From contig CAWKLX010000005.1 in NCBI GenBank assembly GCA_963850605.1, positions 248,001 through 312,000 on the forward strand: a stretch of DNA of 64,000 nucleotides. The letters are read 5' to 3'. Of this stretch, positions 1-8,510 are shown in pieces. A model generated the notes under the pieces. The model saw nothing but the letters and a program-made list of their open reading frames with translations, was not told the origin of the DNA and ran no database searches. Source of the DNA: BOG-908 sp963850605. Lineage in GTDB: Bacteria > Pseudomonadota > Alphaproteobacteria > Acetobacterales > Acetobacteraceae. Position numbers and translations under genes: made by a program. Positions within the stretch are counted from its first letter, which is position 1; the number at the start of each line of letters is the position of its first letter.

Positions 1-1
1 C

Positions 2-790
2 TATAACGAGCGCGTGGAAGAGGCGCGGACGCGCGGCGAGGTCATCAGCCGGCGCGTGCAGACCGGGTTCGACTCGGAAACCGGCAAGCCGACTTTCGAG
101 GAGCAGCCACTGACATTGGAAGCGCTGCCGTTCATTGTCGTGGTGATCGACGAGATGGCCGATCTGATGATGGTGGCCGGCAAGGATATCGAGGCAGCGG
201 TGCAGCGCTTGGCACAGATGGCGCGCGCGGCCGGCATCCATGTGATCATGGCGACGCAGCGTCCTTCCGTGGATGTCATCACCGGCACGATCAAGGCGAA
301 TTTCCCAACTCGAATTAGTTTCCAGGTGATCAGCAAGTTCGATAGCCGTACCATCCTGGGGGAGCAGGGCGCCGAGCAGTTGCTGGGCCATGGCGACATG
401 CTGAACATGGTGGGCGGCGGCCGCATTACGCGCGTGCACGGGCCGCTCGTGACCGACCGCGAGGTGGAGGACACGGTGGCGTTCCTGCGCCAGCAGGGCG
501 CGCCGGACTATCTGGACGAGGTGACGGAGACCACTGAGGACGAGAGTGGCGGATCGGCCGTGTTCTCGGGCGGAGGTTCTGGTGATGGCGAGATGGGGTT
601 GTTCGACCAGGCCGTGGCGGTGGTCGCGCGTGAGGGCAAGGCGAGCACGAGCTTTATCCAGCGTCATCTGAATATCGGGTACAACCGTGCGGCAAAGCTC
701 ATCGAACAGATGGAGAAGGAGGGGATCGTCAGCGCCGCCAACCACGTCGGCAAGCGCGAAGTGCTGTGCCGGCGGACGAACGAGGACTGA
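2..790 (+). CDS. ftsK: DNA translocase FtsK, C-terminal part (5' end cut by the window)
   Basis: This is the last 262 residues of the hexameric DNA pump that moves chromosome ends through the division septum. Visible are the Walker B stretch (FIVVVIDEMADLMM, about residues 45-58), the conserved segment MATQRPSVDVITG, the motor end near TRISFQV, and an acidic/Gly linker. The final 65 or so residues form the gamma winged helix (GLFDQAVAVV... SFIQRHLNIGYNRAA... VGKREVL) that reads KOPS sites. The frame is open to the left edge, so the membrane domain, linker and Walker A lie outside the window. The gene is followed after 61 bp by a topoisomerase gene rather than lolA, which often follows ftsK in related genomes. 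Confidence 0.97.
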   Translation, partial: YNERVEEARTRGEVISRRVQTGFDSETGKPTFEEQPLTLEALPFIVVVIDEMADLMMVAGKDIEAAVQRLAQMARAAGIHVIMATQRPSVDVITGTIKANFPTRISFQVISKFDSRTILGEQGAEQLLGHGDMLNMVGGGRITRVHGPLVTDREVEDTVAFLRQQGAPDYLDEVTETTEDESGGSAVFSGGGSGDGEMGLFDQAVAVVAREGKASTSFIQRHLNIGYNRAAKLIEQMEKEGIVSAANHVGKREVLCRRTNED

Positions 791-851
791 CGATAGGGCT
801 GCTTGAAACCAAACGGCCCTGCGCGGGTTGTGAGCCATCCGAGAGGATACG

Positions 852-1937
852 GTGGTGACAGACGACGCGCTCAACCTGCTCGACCCGGAGGCGGCCGCTC
901 GCGCCGCGCATCTCCATTACGTCCACGACACGAAGCCGGGCATTTCCCGTAAACCAGCCGCTGAGGGAAGTGGCTGGGACTATTTCACGCCCGACGGTCG
1001 GCTGATTACCGACGAAAAAACCATCCAGCGGATCAGAAAGCTGGCTATCCCACCAGCCTACACTGACGTCTGGATTTGCAAGGACCCCAACGGTCATCTC
1101 CAGGCTGTCGGGCGCGACGCACGCGGGCGCAAACAGTATCGTTATCACCCGCGCTGGCGCGAAATCCGCGATGAGGCGAAATACGGCAAGATGCTGGTGT
1201 TTGGGCGAAAACTTCCCGACATTCGCGCGCGCGTCGAGCACGACCTCGCGAAACCCGGACTGCCGCGCCAAAAAGTGCTCGCCGCACTGGTGCGGCTGCT
1301 CGAGCGCACATTGGCTCGAATTGGTAACGAGGAATATGCCAAGACGAATAACAGTTTTGGCCTGACGACACTTCGCGAGCGCCATGCCAAGGTGCACGGG
1401 AACGTCGTGGTCCTGGATTTCCGAGCCAAGCACGGCATCCAGCGCCACATCGAGCTGCGGGACAAAAAGCTGGCCAACATCATCAAGCGGCTTCAGGACA
1501 TGCCCGGCCAGGAATTGTTCCACTACGTCGACGAGGACGGGCAGACACACACAGTCGGGTCGGACGACGTGAACGCCTATCTACACGAGATCACGGGAGA
1601 GGAGATTACGGCGAAGGATTTCCGCACCTGGGCCGCGACCAATCTGGCGGCACTGGCGCTGCGCGAGTTCGAGGTTTTCGACACTGAGGCGAAAGCGAAG
1701 AAGAACGTGCTGCGCGCGGTCGAGGCGGTGTCCAGCATGCTGGGCAACACGCCGAGCATCTGCCGCAAATGCTATATCCATCCCGCCATCTTCGAAGGCT
1801 ATCTCGACGGTAGCCTGTTGGAAGGACTGAAGGCGCGGGCCGACGAGGTTCTCGACCACAAGGCGGGTGGTCTGACGGCGGAGGAAATCGCGGTGACCGC
1901 GTTTCTGGACAAGCGCCTGGGTGAGTTGCACGCCTGA
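852..1937 (+). CDS. DNA topoisomerase IB (poxvirus/eukaryote-like)
   Basis: A 361-residue type IB topoisomerase that relaxes supercoils through a 3'-phosphotyrosyl intermediate. The N-terminal domain carries the family signature (GSGWDYFTPDGR, IPPAYTDVWIC, RDARGRKQYRYH). The catalytic domain has RIGNEEYAKTNNSFGLTTLR and the active-site tyrosine at about residue 308 in CRKCYIHPAI. Length and motif order match bacterial TopIB. Start choice: GTG at 852 follows a GAGAGGAT ribosome site; a second GTG follows directly. It runs in the same direction as ftsK and converges with the flavoenzyme gene after only 10 bp. Confidence 0.93.
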   Translation: MVTDDALNLLDPEAAARAAHLHYVHDTKPGISRKPAAEGSGWDYFTPDGRLITDEKTIQRIRKLAIPPAYTDVWICKDPNGHLQAVGRDARGRKQYRYHPRWREIRDEAKYGKMLVFGRKLPDIRARVEHDLAKPGLPRQKVLAALVRLLERTLARIGNEEYAKTNNSFGLTTLRERHAKVHGNVVVLDFRAKHGIQRHIELRDKKLANIIKRLQDMPGQELFHYVDEDGQTHTVGSDDVNAYLHEITGEEITAKDFRTWAATNLAALALREFEVFDTEAKAKKNVLRAVEAVSSMLGNTPSICRKCYIHPAIFEGYLDGSLLEGLKARADEVLDHKAGGLTAEEIAVTAFLDKRLGELHA

Positions 1938-1947
1938 CGCCTGGCGT

Positions 1948-3144
1948 TCACCGGAATGGTCCAGATGTGGTCAGCATATCCGGCGAGATGTCGGCTATGC
2001 TGCGGCAGCCGGCCAGGCCCATGGTTAGATCCAGTTCGGCCAGCAGATTGCGCAGGACCGCCGACACCCCGGCCTCGCCGCCGATAGCCAGGCCGTAGAT
2101 GTAGGGGCGCCCTACCAGCACCGCGCGTGCACCCAGGGCCAGTGCCTTGAAAATATCGGCGCCGCCGCGGATGCCGCTATCGAACAAGACGGGGATGCGC
2201 CCCCCGATCTCCGCCGCCACCGCCGGGAGGGCGTCGAGGGCCGCCGTCGCACCATCGATCTGGCGGCCCCCATGGTTGGACACGATGACCCCGTTCATGC
2301 CGTGCTCGAGCGCCAGGCGGGCATCGTCCGGGTGGTTGATGCCTTTCAGCAAAATGGGCATGCGTGTGTGCTGACGCAGGAAAGCGAGACGGTCCCAAGT
2401 GATCGTAGGGTTCGAATACGTCGTCATGAACAGCAGGCTGGCGGCATGCCGGTCCGAGGCCTGACCGCCTAGCATGGCCTGGAACACGGGGTCCGACGTG
2501 TATTGCGCGATCCCGCGCCCTTCCAAGAACGGCAGATAACCAAGGTCGAGATCTCGGCAGCGCCAGCCGAGCAGGGCGGTGTCGAGTGTCACCACCAGGG
2601 CCGTGCAGCCGCACGCCTCGGCGCGGCGTACCAGGCTGGCGACCAGCGCGTCCGACTTGCCCCAGTAGAGCTGGAACCAGCGTTCGCCGTCTTTCATCTC
2701 GGCAGCGATCGCCTCCATGGGGTTGCTGGCCTGGTTGGAGATGACCAGCGGCACACCCTGGGCGGCACAGGCGCGCGCGGTCGCCAGATCGCCATCCGGG
2801 TGCGCCATCTCTTGCACCCCGATCGGGGCGGCCAGCAATGGGTGCGGCCGAGTGCGGCCGAGCAGCTCGATCGACAGGTCGCGCGTGCCGACATCGCGCA
2901 GCATGCGCGGGCGGATAGGGTGGTGGTCGAAAGCGGCGAGGTTAGCGGCCATTGTCGCCTCGCGTCCCGCGCCGCCGGCGATGTAGGCAAAGGCTTCTTC
3001 GGTCATGGCGGCCCGGGCACGAAGCTCCAGATCAGGCTGTCGCGTCGGCACCGCCGGCTTTTGCTGCTGCATCATGCCGGTAAGATAGATTTCGCCCTGG
3101 CGTGCAGTGCCTGGGGCGCTCGTGATACTGGCGGGCGCGTTCAT
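1948..3144 (-). CDS. FMN-dependent alpha-hydroxy-acid oxidase, lactate 2-monooxygenase-like
   Basis: A 398-residue TIM-barrel flavoenzyme. Family features: YIAGGAG near the N terminus, AAPIGVQEM, FQLYWGKS, the active-site region VSNHGGRQIDG (His/Arg pair) and the FMN phosphate-binding strand FDSGIRGGADIFKALALG followed by GRPYIYG. The segment LVVTLDTALLGWRCRDLDLG then YTSDPVF resembles mycobacterial lactate 2-monooxygenase more than LldD, so oxidative decarboxylation of lactate is possible. Ordinary lactate dehydrogenase or oxidase activity cannot be excluded. Start: ATG at 3144 behind AGGGGT; a long upstream extension is antisense to the next gene and is rejected. It is divergent from mmcB across 52 bp, so the two probably share a promoter region. 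Confidence 0.85.
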   Translation of the reverse strand: MNAPASITSAPGTARQGEIYLTGMMQQQKPAVPTRQPDLELRARAAMTEEAFAYIAGGAGREATMAANLAAFDHHPIRPRMLRDVGTRDLSIELLGRTRPHPLLAAPIGVQEMAHPDGDLATARACAAQGVPLVISNQASNPMEAIAAEMKDGERWFQLYWGKSDALVASLVRRAEACGCTALVVTLDTALLGWRCRDLDLGYLPFLEGRGIAQYTSDPVFQAMLGGQASDRHAASLLFMTTYSNPTITWDRLAFLRQHTRMPILLKGINHPDDARLALEHGMNGVIVSNHGGRQIDGATAALDALPAVAAEIGGRIPVLFDSGIRGGADIFKALALGARAVLVGRPYIYGLAIGGEAGVSAVLRNLLAELDLTMGLAGCRSIADISPDMLTTSGPFR

Positions 3145-3196
3145 GGTGACCCCTATATGTTCTTTCTGAGGGCGGCATCGCGATATAGAACGTGAC

Positions 3197-3652
3197 ATGA
3201 TTTTATCGCTGCCAGAACGCACCGCCGGGATACGCCAGGGCACGGCCCGCTTGTGCCGGGCGCTCGGCTGGGCGCCGCTGCATGAGGTAGCGCTGCCGAA
3301 CGGACGCCGAGCGGACATACTGGCCTTGCAACCGAGCGGCGATTTCGCCTGCATTGAGGTGAAGTCCGGTGCCTCCGATTTTCTGTCGGACACGAAGTGG
3401 CATGAATACCGGGATTTTTCCGACACGCTGTACTTTGCGGTGGACGCCGATTTTCCGCAGTCGCTGCTGCCTGCCGATGTTGGACTGATGGTGGCGGCCG
3501 ACCTGGAAGCGGTGGTGATTCGCGAAGCGCCGCAGCACCGCCTGGCGCCCGCGCGACGCCGGGCGCTGACGCATCGCTTCGCCTCGCTGGCGGCCTGCCG
3601 TCTCGAGGCCCTCATCGATCCGCTCGATCGGTTTGCGCTCAGCTGCGAGTAG
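3197..3652 (+). CDS. mmcB: MmcB family DNA repair protein
   Basis: A 151-residue protein of the MmcB family, which belongs to the PD-(D/E)XK nuclease-like fold and is tied to DNA damage response in Caulobacter and relatives. The nuclease-type core is visible: RRADILAL supplies the acidic residue and CIEVKSG the E-x-K pair, followed by DFLSDTKWHEYRDF. LPADVGLMVA forms the later beta strand. Length fits the family. It is transcribed away from the lactate oxidase-like gene and ends 15 bp before the end of the convergent heptose kinase gene. Confidence 0.85.
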   Translation: MILSLPERTAGIRQGTARLCRALGWAPLHEVALPNGRRADILALQPSGDFACIEVKSGASDFLSDTKWHEYRDFSDTLYFAVDADFPQSLLPADVGLMVAADLEAVVIREAPQHRLAPARRRALTHRFASLAACRLEALIDPLDRFALSCE

Positions 3653-3667
3653 CAGCACCTGAACAAA

Positions 3668-5047
3668 TCAGCCGGCCAGAACCTCGCCGCCCCAGCCGCG
3701 TACCAGTTCGGCCACGGCCGCACTCGGTGAGACATCGATGAGCAGGTCCGGCCGCAATTGCAGCAGGGTTTCGGTCTGCGCCCCCTCGGCAAAGGTGCAG
3801 ATCAAATCTACGGAGGCTAGCCCAGCGGCTTCGGCTAAGGTTCGGCGGGCAGAGTCGGCCTTGTCGGTCGGCTCATCGGTTTCTATCCCCAACACCAACC
3901 TGTCACAGGCCGCGCGCGCAGTCTCGATCCGGGCGCGGCTGAACCGGGCAGGGGAGGTCGCGACGAGGGCAGTCCGCAGGCCCATGCGGCGCCAGCGGTC
4001 CACCTGTTCGACAGCCACCTCGGTTGGCACGATTTTTCGCAGTGCGCGCCCTTGGGGCGTCAGCATGGCGATCAAATCCGTGCCCTGGGCCACTGCCATG
4101 CCGGGCTGGCCGGCAGCGACGCTCATCGCCAGGTTGGCGAGGCGAACCGCCACAGGCAGCGCCAATCCGATGGCGAGCCCTGCGGCCAGGGCGGAGACAA
4201 CGGTGTCCGACGACCCGGACAGGTCGAATACCTCGGTCATCGCCGGCGGCACGTGCAGGACGTGGTTGGCACTGACCAGCGACAACCCGTCCGCGCCGCG
4301 GTTGACCACGACGGCGCCAAAGCCGTGCGCGGTGCGAAGCCAACGCGCGGCGGCCGCAAGTCGCGTGTCGCTGCCCACGTTCATGCCGGTTGCCTGTTCC
4401 AGCTCGCGCAGGCTGGGCACGGCGACGTCGGCGCCTGCGAACCGGTCGTAATCCGGGCCCCGCGGATCGACTACCGTGGGCCGTCCAGCAGCGCGGGCCG
4501 CTTCGATCACGTGGCGGGCCACGTCCCCGCTCAGCAGGCCTTTGCGGTAGTCGGACAGGACCGTGACGCTGGTGGCCGCCAGCGCGTCACCGGCGATGCG
4601 CAACATGCGTTCGGCCAGCTTGGGGTGAACCGGACCCGTGACCTCCTGATCGGAGCGCAGCAATTGCTGGCCGCCGGCGATAAATCGCGTTTTGACCGTG
4701 GTACACCGGCCGCCCTGGACCAAAAGCCAGGGCTCCACGTTGGGTTGGCCACCGATCAGGCCGGTCAAATCCGATCCCGCCTGGTCATCGCCCACGACCG
4801 AGACGAAGGCGACGGCCGCGCCGAGCGCGGTAAGATTGCGAACCACGTTGCCGGCCCCGCCAGGCAGGGCCAGTTCGCGATCGACGGCCAGCACGGGCAC
4901 AGGCGCCTCGGGGCTGATGCGGGCGACGGTGCCGAATACGTAGCGATCCAGCATGACATCGCCGATTACCAGCACGCTGGCGCGCGCCAGACGGGGAATC
5001 GCTTCGGCCAGTTCCGCGTCTGTTGTGGCAGTCTCGTCCTGGCTCAT
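3668..5047 (-). CDS. hldE: HldE-like heptose-7-phosphate kinase with decayed adenylyltransferase half
   Basis: 459 residues, close to the length of bifunctional HldE, which makes ADP-heptose for the LPS inner core. Residues 20-330 are a ribokinase/PfkB-type sugar kinase (VLVIGDVMLDRYVFG, ISPEAPVPVL, LPGGAGNVVRNL, SDYRKGLL, VDPRG). The usual GAGD catalytic motif reads G278-S-S-D281, keeping the Asp base but altering the oxyanion hole. The C-terminal half (about 345-459) aligns in layout with the cytidylyltransferase-like domain, but the NGCFD-x-x-H-x-G-H nucleotide-binding motif is absent (ALVATSPARFSRARIETAR in its place). Heptose-1-phosphate adenylyltransferase activity is therefore unlikely. 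Kinase activity is plausible but not assured. It follows the phosphatase gene by 95 bp on the same strand. Confidence 0.85.
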   Translation of the reverse strand: MSQDETATTDAELAEAIPRLARASVLVIGDVMLDRYVFGTVARISPEAPVPVLAVDRELALPGGAGNVVRNLTALGAAVAFVSVVGDDQAGSDLTGLIGGQPNVEPWLLVQGGRCTTVKTRFIAGGQQLLRSDQEVTGPVHPKLAERMLRIAGDALAATSVTVLSDYRKGLLSGDVARHVIEAARAAGRPTVVDPRGPDYDRFAGADVAVPSLRELEQATGMNVGSDTRLAAAARWLRTAHGFGAVVVNRGADGLSLVSANHVLHVPPAMTEVFDLSGSSDTVVSALAAGLAIGLALPVAVRLANLAMSVAAGQPGMAVAQGTDLIAMLTPQGRALRKIVPTEVAVEQVDRWRRMGLRTALVATSPARFSRARIETARAACDRLVLGIETDEPTDKADSARRTLAEAAGLASVDLICTFAEGAQTETLLQLRPDLLIDVSPSAAVAELVRGWGGEVLAG

Positions 5048-5142
5048 CGATTACTCCCTATCGGGCGAGCCGCCGGGAGGCAAGGCGGGAGTGCGGTCCG
5101 CCTCGGTTCACGTAGACCTGACGAGAAGATCGGCTGCATCGT

Positions 5143-5868
5143 TCACGTCATGAGAAAGCCAAGCCGGTCTTCCTCCAGTATCAGGCAGGTCAGCGCGCCA
5201 CCCATGACGGCCCCCGTATCGATGCCGATGCGGTTTGGCCGCACCTCCGGCGCAGATGCCGGCGTGTGCCCGTGCACGACTACGAAGGGGTGCCGATCCT
5301 GACTGGACAGGAAGGGCTCACGTATCCACAGCAGGTCATCGGCAGTCTGCTTGAACACCGACCGGCTAGGACGGATTCCAGCATGCACGAACAGGTAGCC
5401 GTCTTCTGTATGAGTAAGCGGGCGCGTGCCGATCCATTGACGATGGGCAACGGGTATATGGTCTGCCCAGCGCTTGATCGGTGTGTCCGGCGAGATGCCA
5501 TAGCTCTCCAGCGTCTCCGTACCACCGTTCATCAGCCAGCTTTCCGCGGTTCGTGCATCGCCCGACAGCGTGGCGAGCATCATGGCTTCGTGGTTGCCGC
5601 CCAATTCGATCCTGCGGCTGACGGGAGCAGCTATGCTGCCGGTCAGCAGGCTGAGCACACCGGCACTGTCCGGCCCACGATCGACATAGTCGCCCAGATG
5701 CACGAGCAGGCTTTCGGATACAGGCCGTGTTGCGAGGTCGGCGCTGATAGCCCAGTGCAGAGCCACGAGACGGTCCAGGCATCCATGCACGTCGCCAATG
5801 GCGTAAATGCGCAAGCCTGGGCGCAGGGAGGCCGGCGCTAACGTGAGGTCAACCATATCAGGCGACAC
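5143..5868 (-). CDS. PPP-family serine/threonine phosphatase or diadenosine tetraphosphatase-like metallophosphoesterase
   Basis: A 241-residue calcineurin-like phosphoesterase with the full metal-binding set in order: GDVHG at 25-29, GDYVDRG near 60, GNHE near 90, HAGIRP and HGHTP towards the end. The layout is that of small bacterial PPP enzymes of the PrpA/ApaH-like type. The substrate (phosphoprotein or Ap4A) cannot be read from sequence. It lies upstream of the heptose kinase gene on the same strand with a 95-bp gap, so a shared transcript is possible. Confidence 0.88.
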   Translation of the reverse strand: MSPDMVDLTLAPASLRPGLRIYAIGDVHGCLDRLVALHWAISADLATRPVSESLLVHLGDYVDRGPDSAGVLSLLTGSIAAPVSRRIELGGNHEAMMLATLSGDARTAESWLMNGGTETLESYGISPDTPIKRWADHIPVAHRQWIGTRPLTHTEDGYLFVHAGIRPSRSVFKQTADDLLWIREPFLSSQDRHPFVVVHGHTPASAPEVRPNRIGIDTGAVMGGALTCLILEEDRLGFLMT

Positions 5869-6008
5869 TAGCGTTGCGGCGTGCGGCTGGGAATGTCCCG
5901 ACTGCCACCCTGGGTATACGGAGGCGTGCCATCGGCGAAGCAGTCGGGCGGATATGGTCTGAAGCGGACCCGCTCGGCAGGGCCTGCCGTCTTTCGGGCA
6001 ATGAACGA

Positions 6009-7362
6009 GTGTTGTGGGAGAGTGTCGAGCGTGGCGTAAAGCATCATCGAGATCTCGTGGTGCTTATCCTTCACCTGTCTCGACTAGTGCCTCCGGCACC
6101 GCGTCCGCATCATATCCGGATCGCTCGCGTGCTGCTGCAGGACACCGCGACGCGGCACGCGGGTCAGGTTTTTGCCATGCGTAATCACGACCTGGTTCTG
6201 GTGGCGCGGGCTGGTGTATCTCCAGAAGGCAACTCGGCAAGCCCGACAGGCAACTTGGTTGTGCATCCCCCGGACGTGCTGCCTGCCACGCTCGCTCGTC
6301 TGTTCTCGGCCGATGTGCCGTCTGACTGCCAGCTTACTTCGTTGCACGAATTGGGGGAGCCTGCTGCCGTAACTGCTCGACTACTTGGCCAGGTGCGCGG
6401 CTGCACCCCCGCTGACTGCACCCCGGTTGACTGCACCTCCGGCTCCGCCGAACGACCCGGTGCTGAGTTTGGCGGCGCTGAAGGCCAGACTGGATCATGC
6501 GCCGCTGGCCGAACTGCTGATGATCAGGACCGGCATGCGTTTCCGCCCCGATGATCAACTCAGTCTGGCCGAACGCTTCGTCCCGGCTTTCCGGTGTGTG
6601 CAGTTCTCGTTTTCGGCGCTGAACCTCGGCCCGGCTGTGGATGAGGCGACACGCGATCCCTTCCTCTTCCGCCATCTTGCAGCCGGGTTGAATGGTCGGC
6701 TGATAAGCTTCTTGTCGGACGACATCGCCAGTGGCGGTGCACTGACAGCACAAGCGGTGACGGCCGGGATCCCGGTTCATATCGAACTCGGCCCGGATTT
6801 GGTGCTCTCGCCGAACTACGCGCGGCTGGCGCGGCAGGCGAGTGCCACTGGACTGCGTATCGGTGTCATGATGCCGCTGATGGATGTTTGTGAAAACCTC
6901 GACCAACTTGAACAAGCCAGACGCCTTCTGTCGGAGACCGGAGGCGAGTTGATCATAACGCAGTATCGACCGAACCAGATACAGCTGGCCAGACCCGCGG
7001 CGCTCAATCCCAGTCTCATCAAGCTGACCTGGTCCACGAGCCTGATCGACAATGGAGAGTCGCTGCAGGCCGATCGACTGTGCCGATTAGACCCAGCTCG
7101 CATCGTTGTGCATGAGGTTAATTCCTGGCACGCGGTCGCGTGGGGGCGAGCGCACGGCATCACTCTTTATGAAGGCGCGTTTCTGGATCACGTTCAGGCG
7201 GCGCGCCGGATGACCAAGTGCAGACATGCCGCGGCCTGCACATTGGACGACTGTAATGATCGGGGACGCGCCGCAGTTTCATGGGGCAGGGCGGGATGTC
7301 GCAGCATCGCCCTGCTCGGCGGAAGCCTAGCGCCATCGTGTGCCATGGAGCATGCTGCGTGA
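6009..7362 (+). pseudogene. EAL-like (degenerate phosphodiesterase-type) gene 1, broken by a frame shift
   Basis: Two open segments read on from one another only after a frame change. The first, from about 6009 to 6410, encodes a helical sensor-like part (VLWESVERGVKHH, HHIRIARVLLQ, FAMRNHDLVLVARAG, LPATLARLF). The second, from about 6430 to 7362 in the next frame, encodes an EAL-type barrel (FSFSALNLG, IPVHIELGPDLVL, LRIGVMMPLMDV, LIKLTWS, IVVHEVNSWHAVAWG, GITLYEGAFL). The catalytic E-A-L/E-V-L metal ligands are not recognisable, so even an intact version may only be EAL-like. A Cys/His-rich tail (CRHAAACTLDDC) follows. The break lies near a short direct repeat at 6413-6442. The stop overlaps the GTG of the next gene. 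It may be a decaying gene or carry an assembly error. Confidence 0.65.
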
Positions 7363-8510
7363 GTACGCAAGACGCACATTGCAGATCGGCTCAGCCCAGG
7401 CCTGATCTATCCGCCTTGCGCGAGATTGTCAGGCAGAGCGAGCTTTCAGGGGCGCGGCGGTGTGCGGCCGTCCTGTTCATGGATCAGCTACCGGACGCAC
7501 TGGCCAAACCCCATCACATGCGGCTTTTCCGGCAGGCGCTGCAGAATTCTGCTCTGTGCAGACAGGGCACAGACATTCGAGCTTCCGCGTAACCGGCTTG
7601 TCGTCGTATGGCGCGGCAGCGATGCGGTGGCGCTTGAGACTGCCCGCCAAGAGCTCGACCATCTGCTGAGCGGGCATCCCGAAACGGTCATGCGGGGCAG
7701 CAGCGAGTTGCTGCGCGCCTACGACCTGCCACAACAGGCGGAGCGCTTGCTGGATGATCTCGCCGAGCAAGCGGCAGTCGACTATTCCCGCATCCTGGTA
7801 AGAATGGACCTCAAGCTTCTGGCGGAGCTGGAAGCGGCCCTCGCAAGCGCCGATCTCGCGCGTTTCGCCCGGGTCCGACCCGTGATGACCTTGATCAATG
7901 CAAGAGGTTCAGGGGTGGAGGCCAAGCTCGCTTGGGAACAGCGATTTCCTCGCAATCGGCGAACTGGCCGCCAGTCTCGCGCCCGGGCGGGACCTTCAAT
8001 CTGACCCCTGGTTGTTCGGCCGGCTGACCCGCACCCTGGATGTGCGGAAACTCACATTGCTGTCTGCGGCCGGAGAGTTGGCGCGGTGCGGCCCGTTCGC
8101 GATAGACATCAACATCGCGACTATTCTAAGTCCGGCGTTTCTGCGGTTCGATAGTGTGCTGCCCGGCCATTTGCGGGGTGATGTAATCCTAACGCTGCGC
8201 GCGGCGGATATACTTTCGGGCAGCGTCGACTTCGCGTTTGCGCGCAATTTCGCGCGGTCTCGCCTGTACCGCCTCGCCTTGGCCGATGTCACGCCACGAC
8301 TTCTGGGCCTGCTGGATGTTGCCGCCGCCGGGATCGATTTGCTGCACATCCCCCTCACACCAGCATTGCGAGAAGCCGATCCCGCGTGGAGACGCTTGGT
8401 GGCGCCGGGGTCGAGTTCTGGTGCTCACCGGGATTTCTCGCCCGAGCGAACTGCGCTGGGCAATTGCACACGGCTTCCACCTTGGATCCGGGGCGCTATT
8501 CAACCAGTAA
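7359..8510 (+). pseudogene. EAL-like gene 2, paralogue of gene 1, with about three frame breaks
   Basis: Translation would start at GTG 7359, overlapping the stop of the preceding gene (GTGA). Four segments in changing frames make one protein: 7359-7540 (MDQLPDALAKPHHMRLFRQAL), about 7545-7905 (LLCADRAQTFELPRNRLVVV, LLRAYDLPQQAE, LARFARVRPVMTLI), about 7915-8395 (LAIGELAASLAPG, WLFGRLTRTLDVR, FAIDINIATILSP, VILTLRAADIL, LLDVAAAGIDLLHIPL) and about 8410-8510 (LVLTGISRPSELRW, AHGFHLGSGALF). Segments 1-2 resemble the N-terminal part of the preceding gene, and segments 3-4 resemble an EAL barrel, so the two genes are probably tandem paralogues. It overlaps the end of the convergent gene by 11 bp. 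Confidence 0.62.

Noticed and set aside
3145..3792. N-terminal extension of the lactate oxidase-like gene to 3792
   Set aside because: The extra 216 codons are antisense to mmcB and resemble no family; ATG 3144 has its own ribosome site.
5868..6074. 68-codon minus-strand frame
   Set aside because: It has low-complexity content and no motif, and overlaps the EAL-like gene 1 start region.
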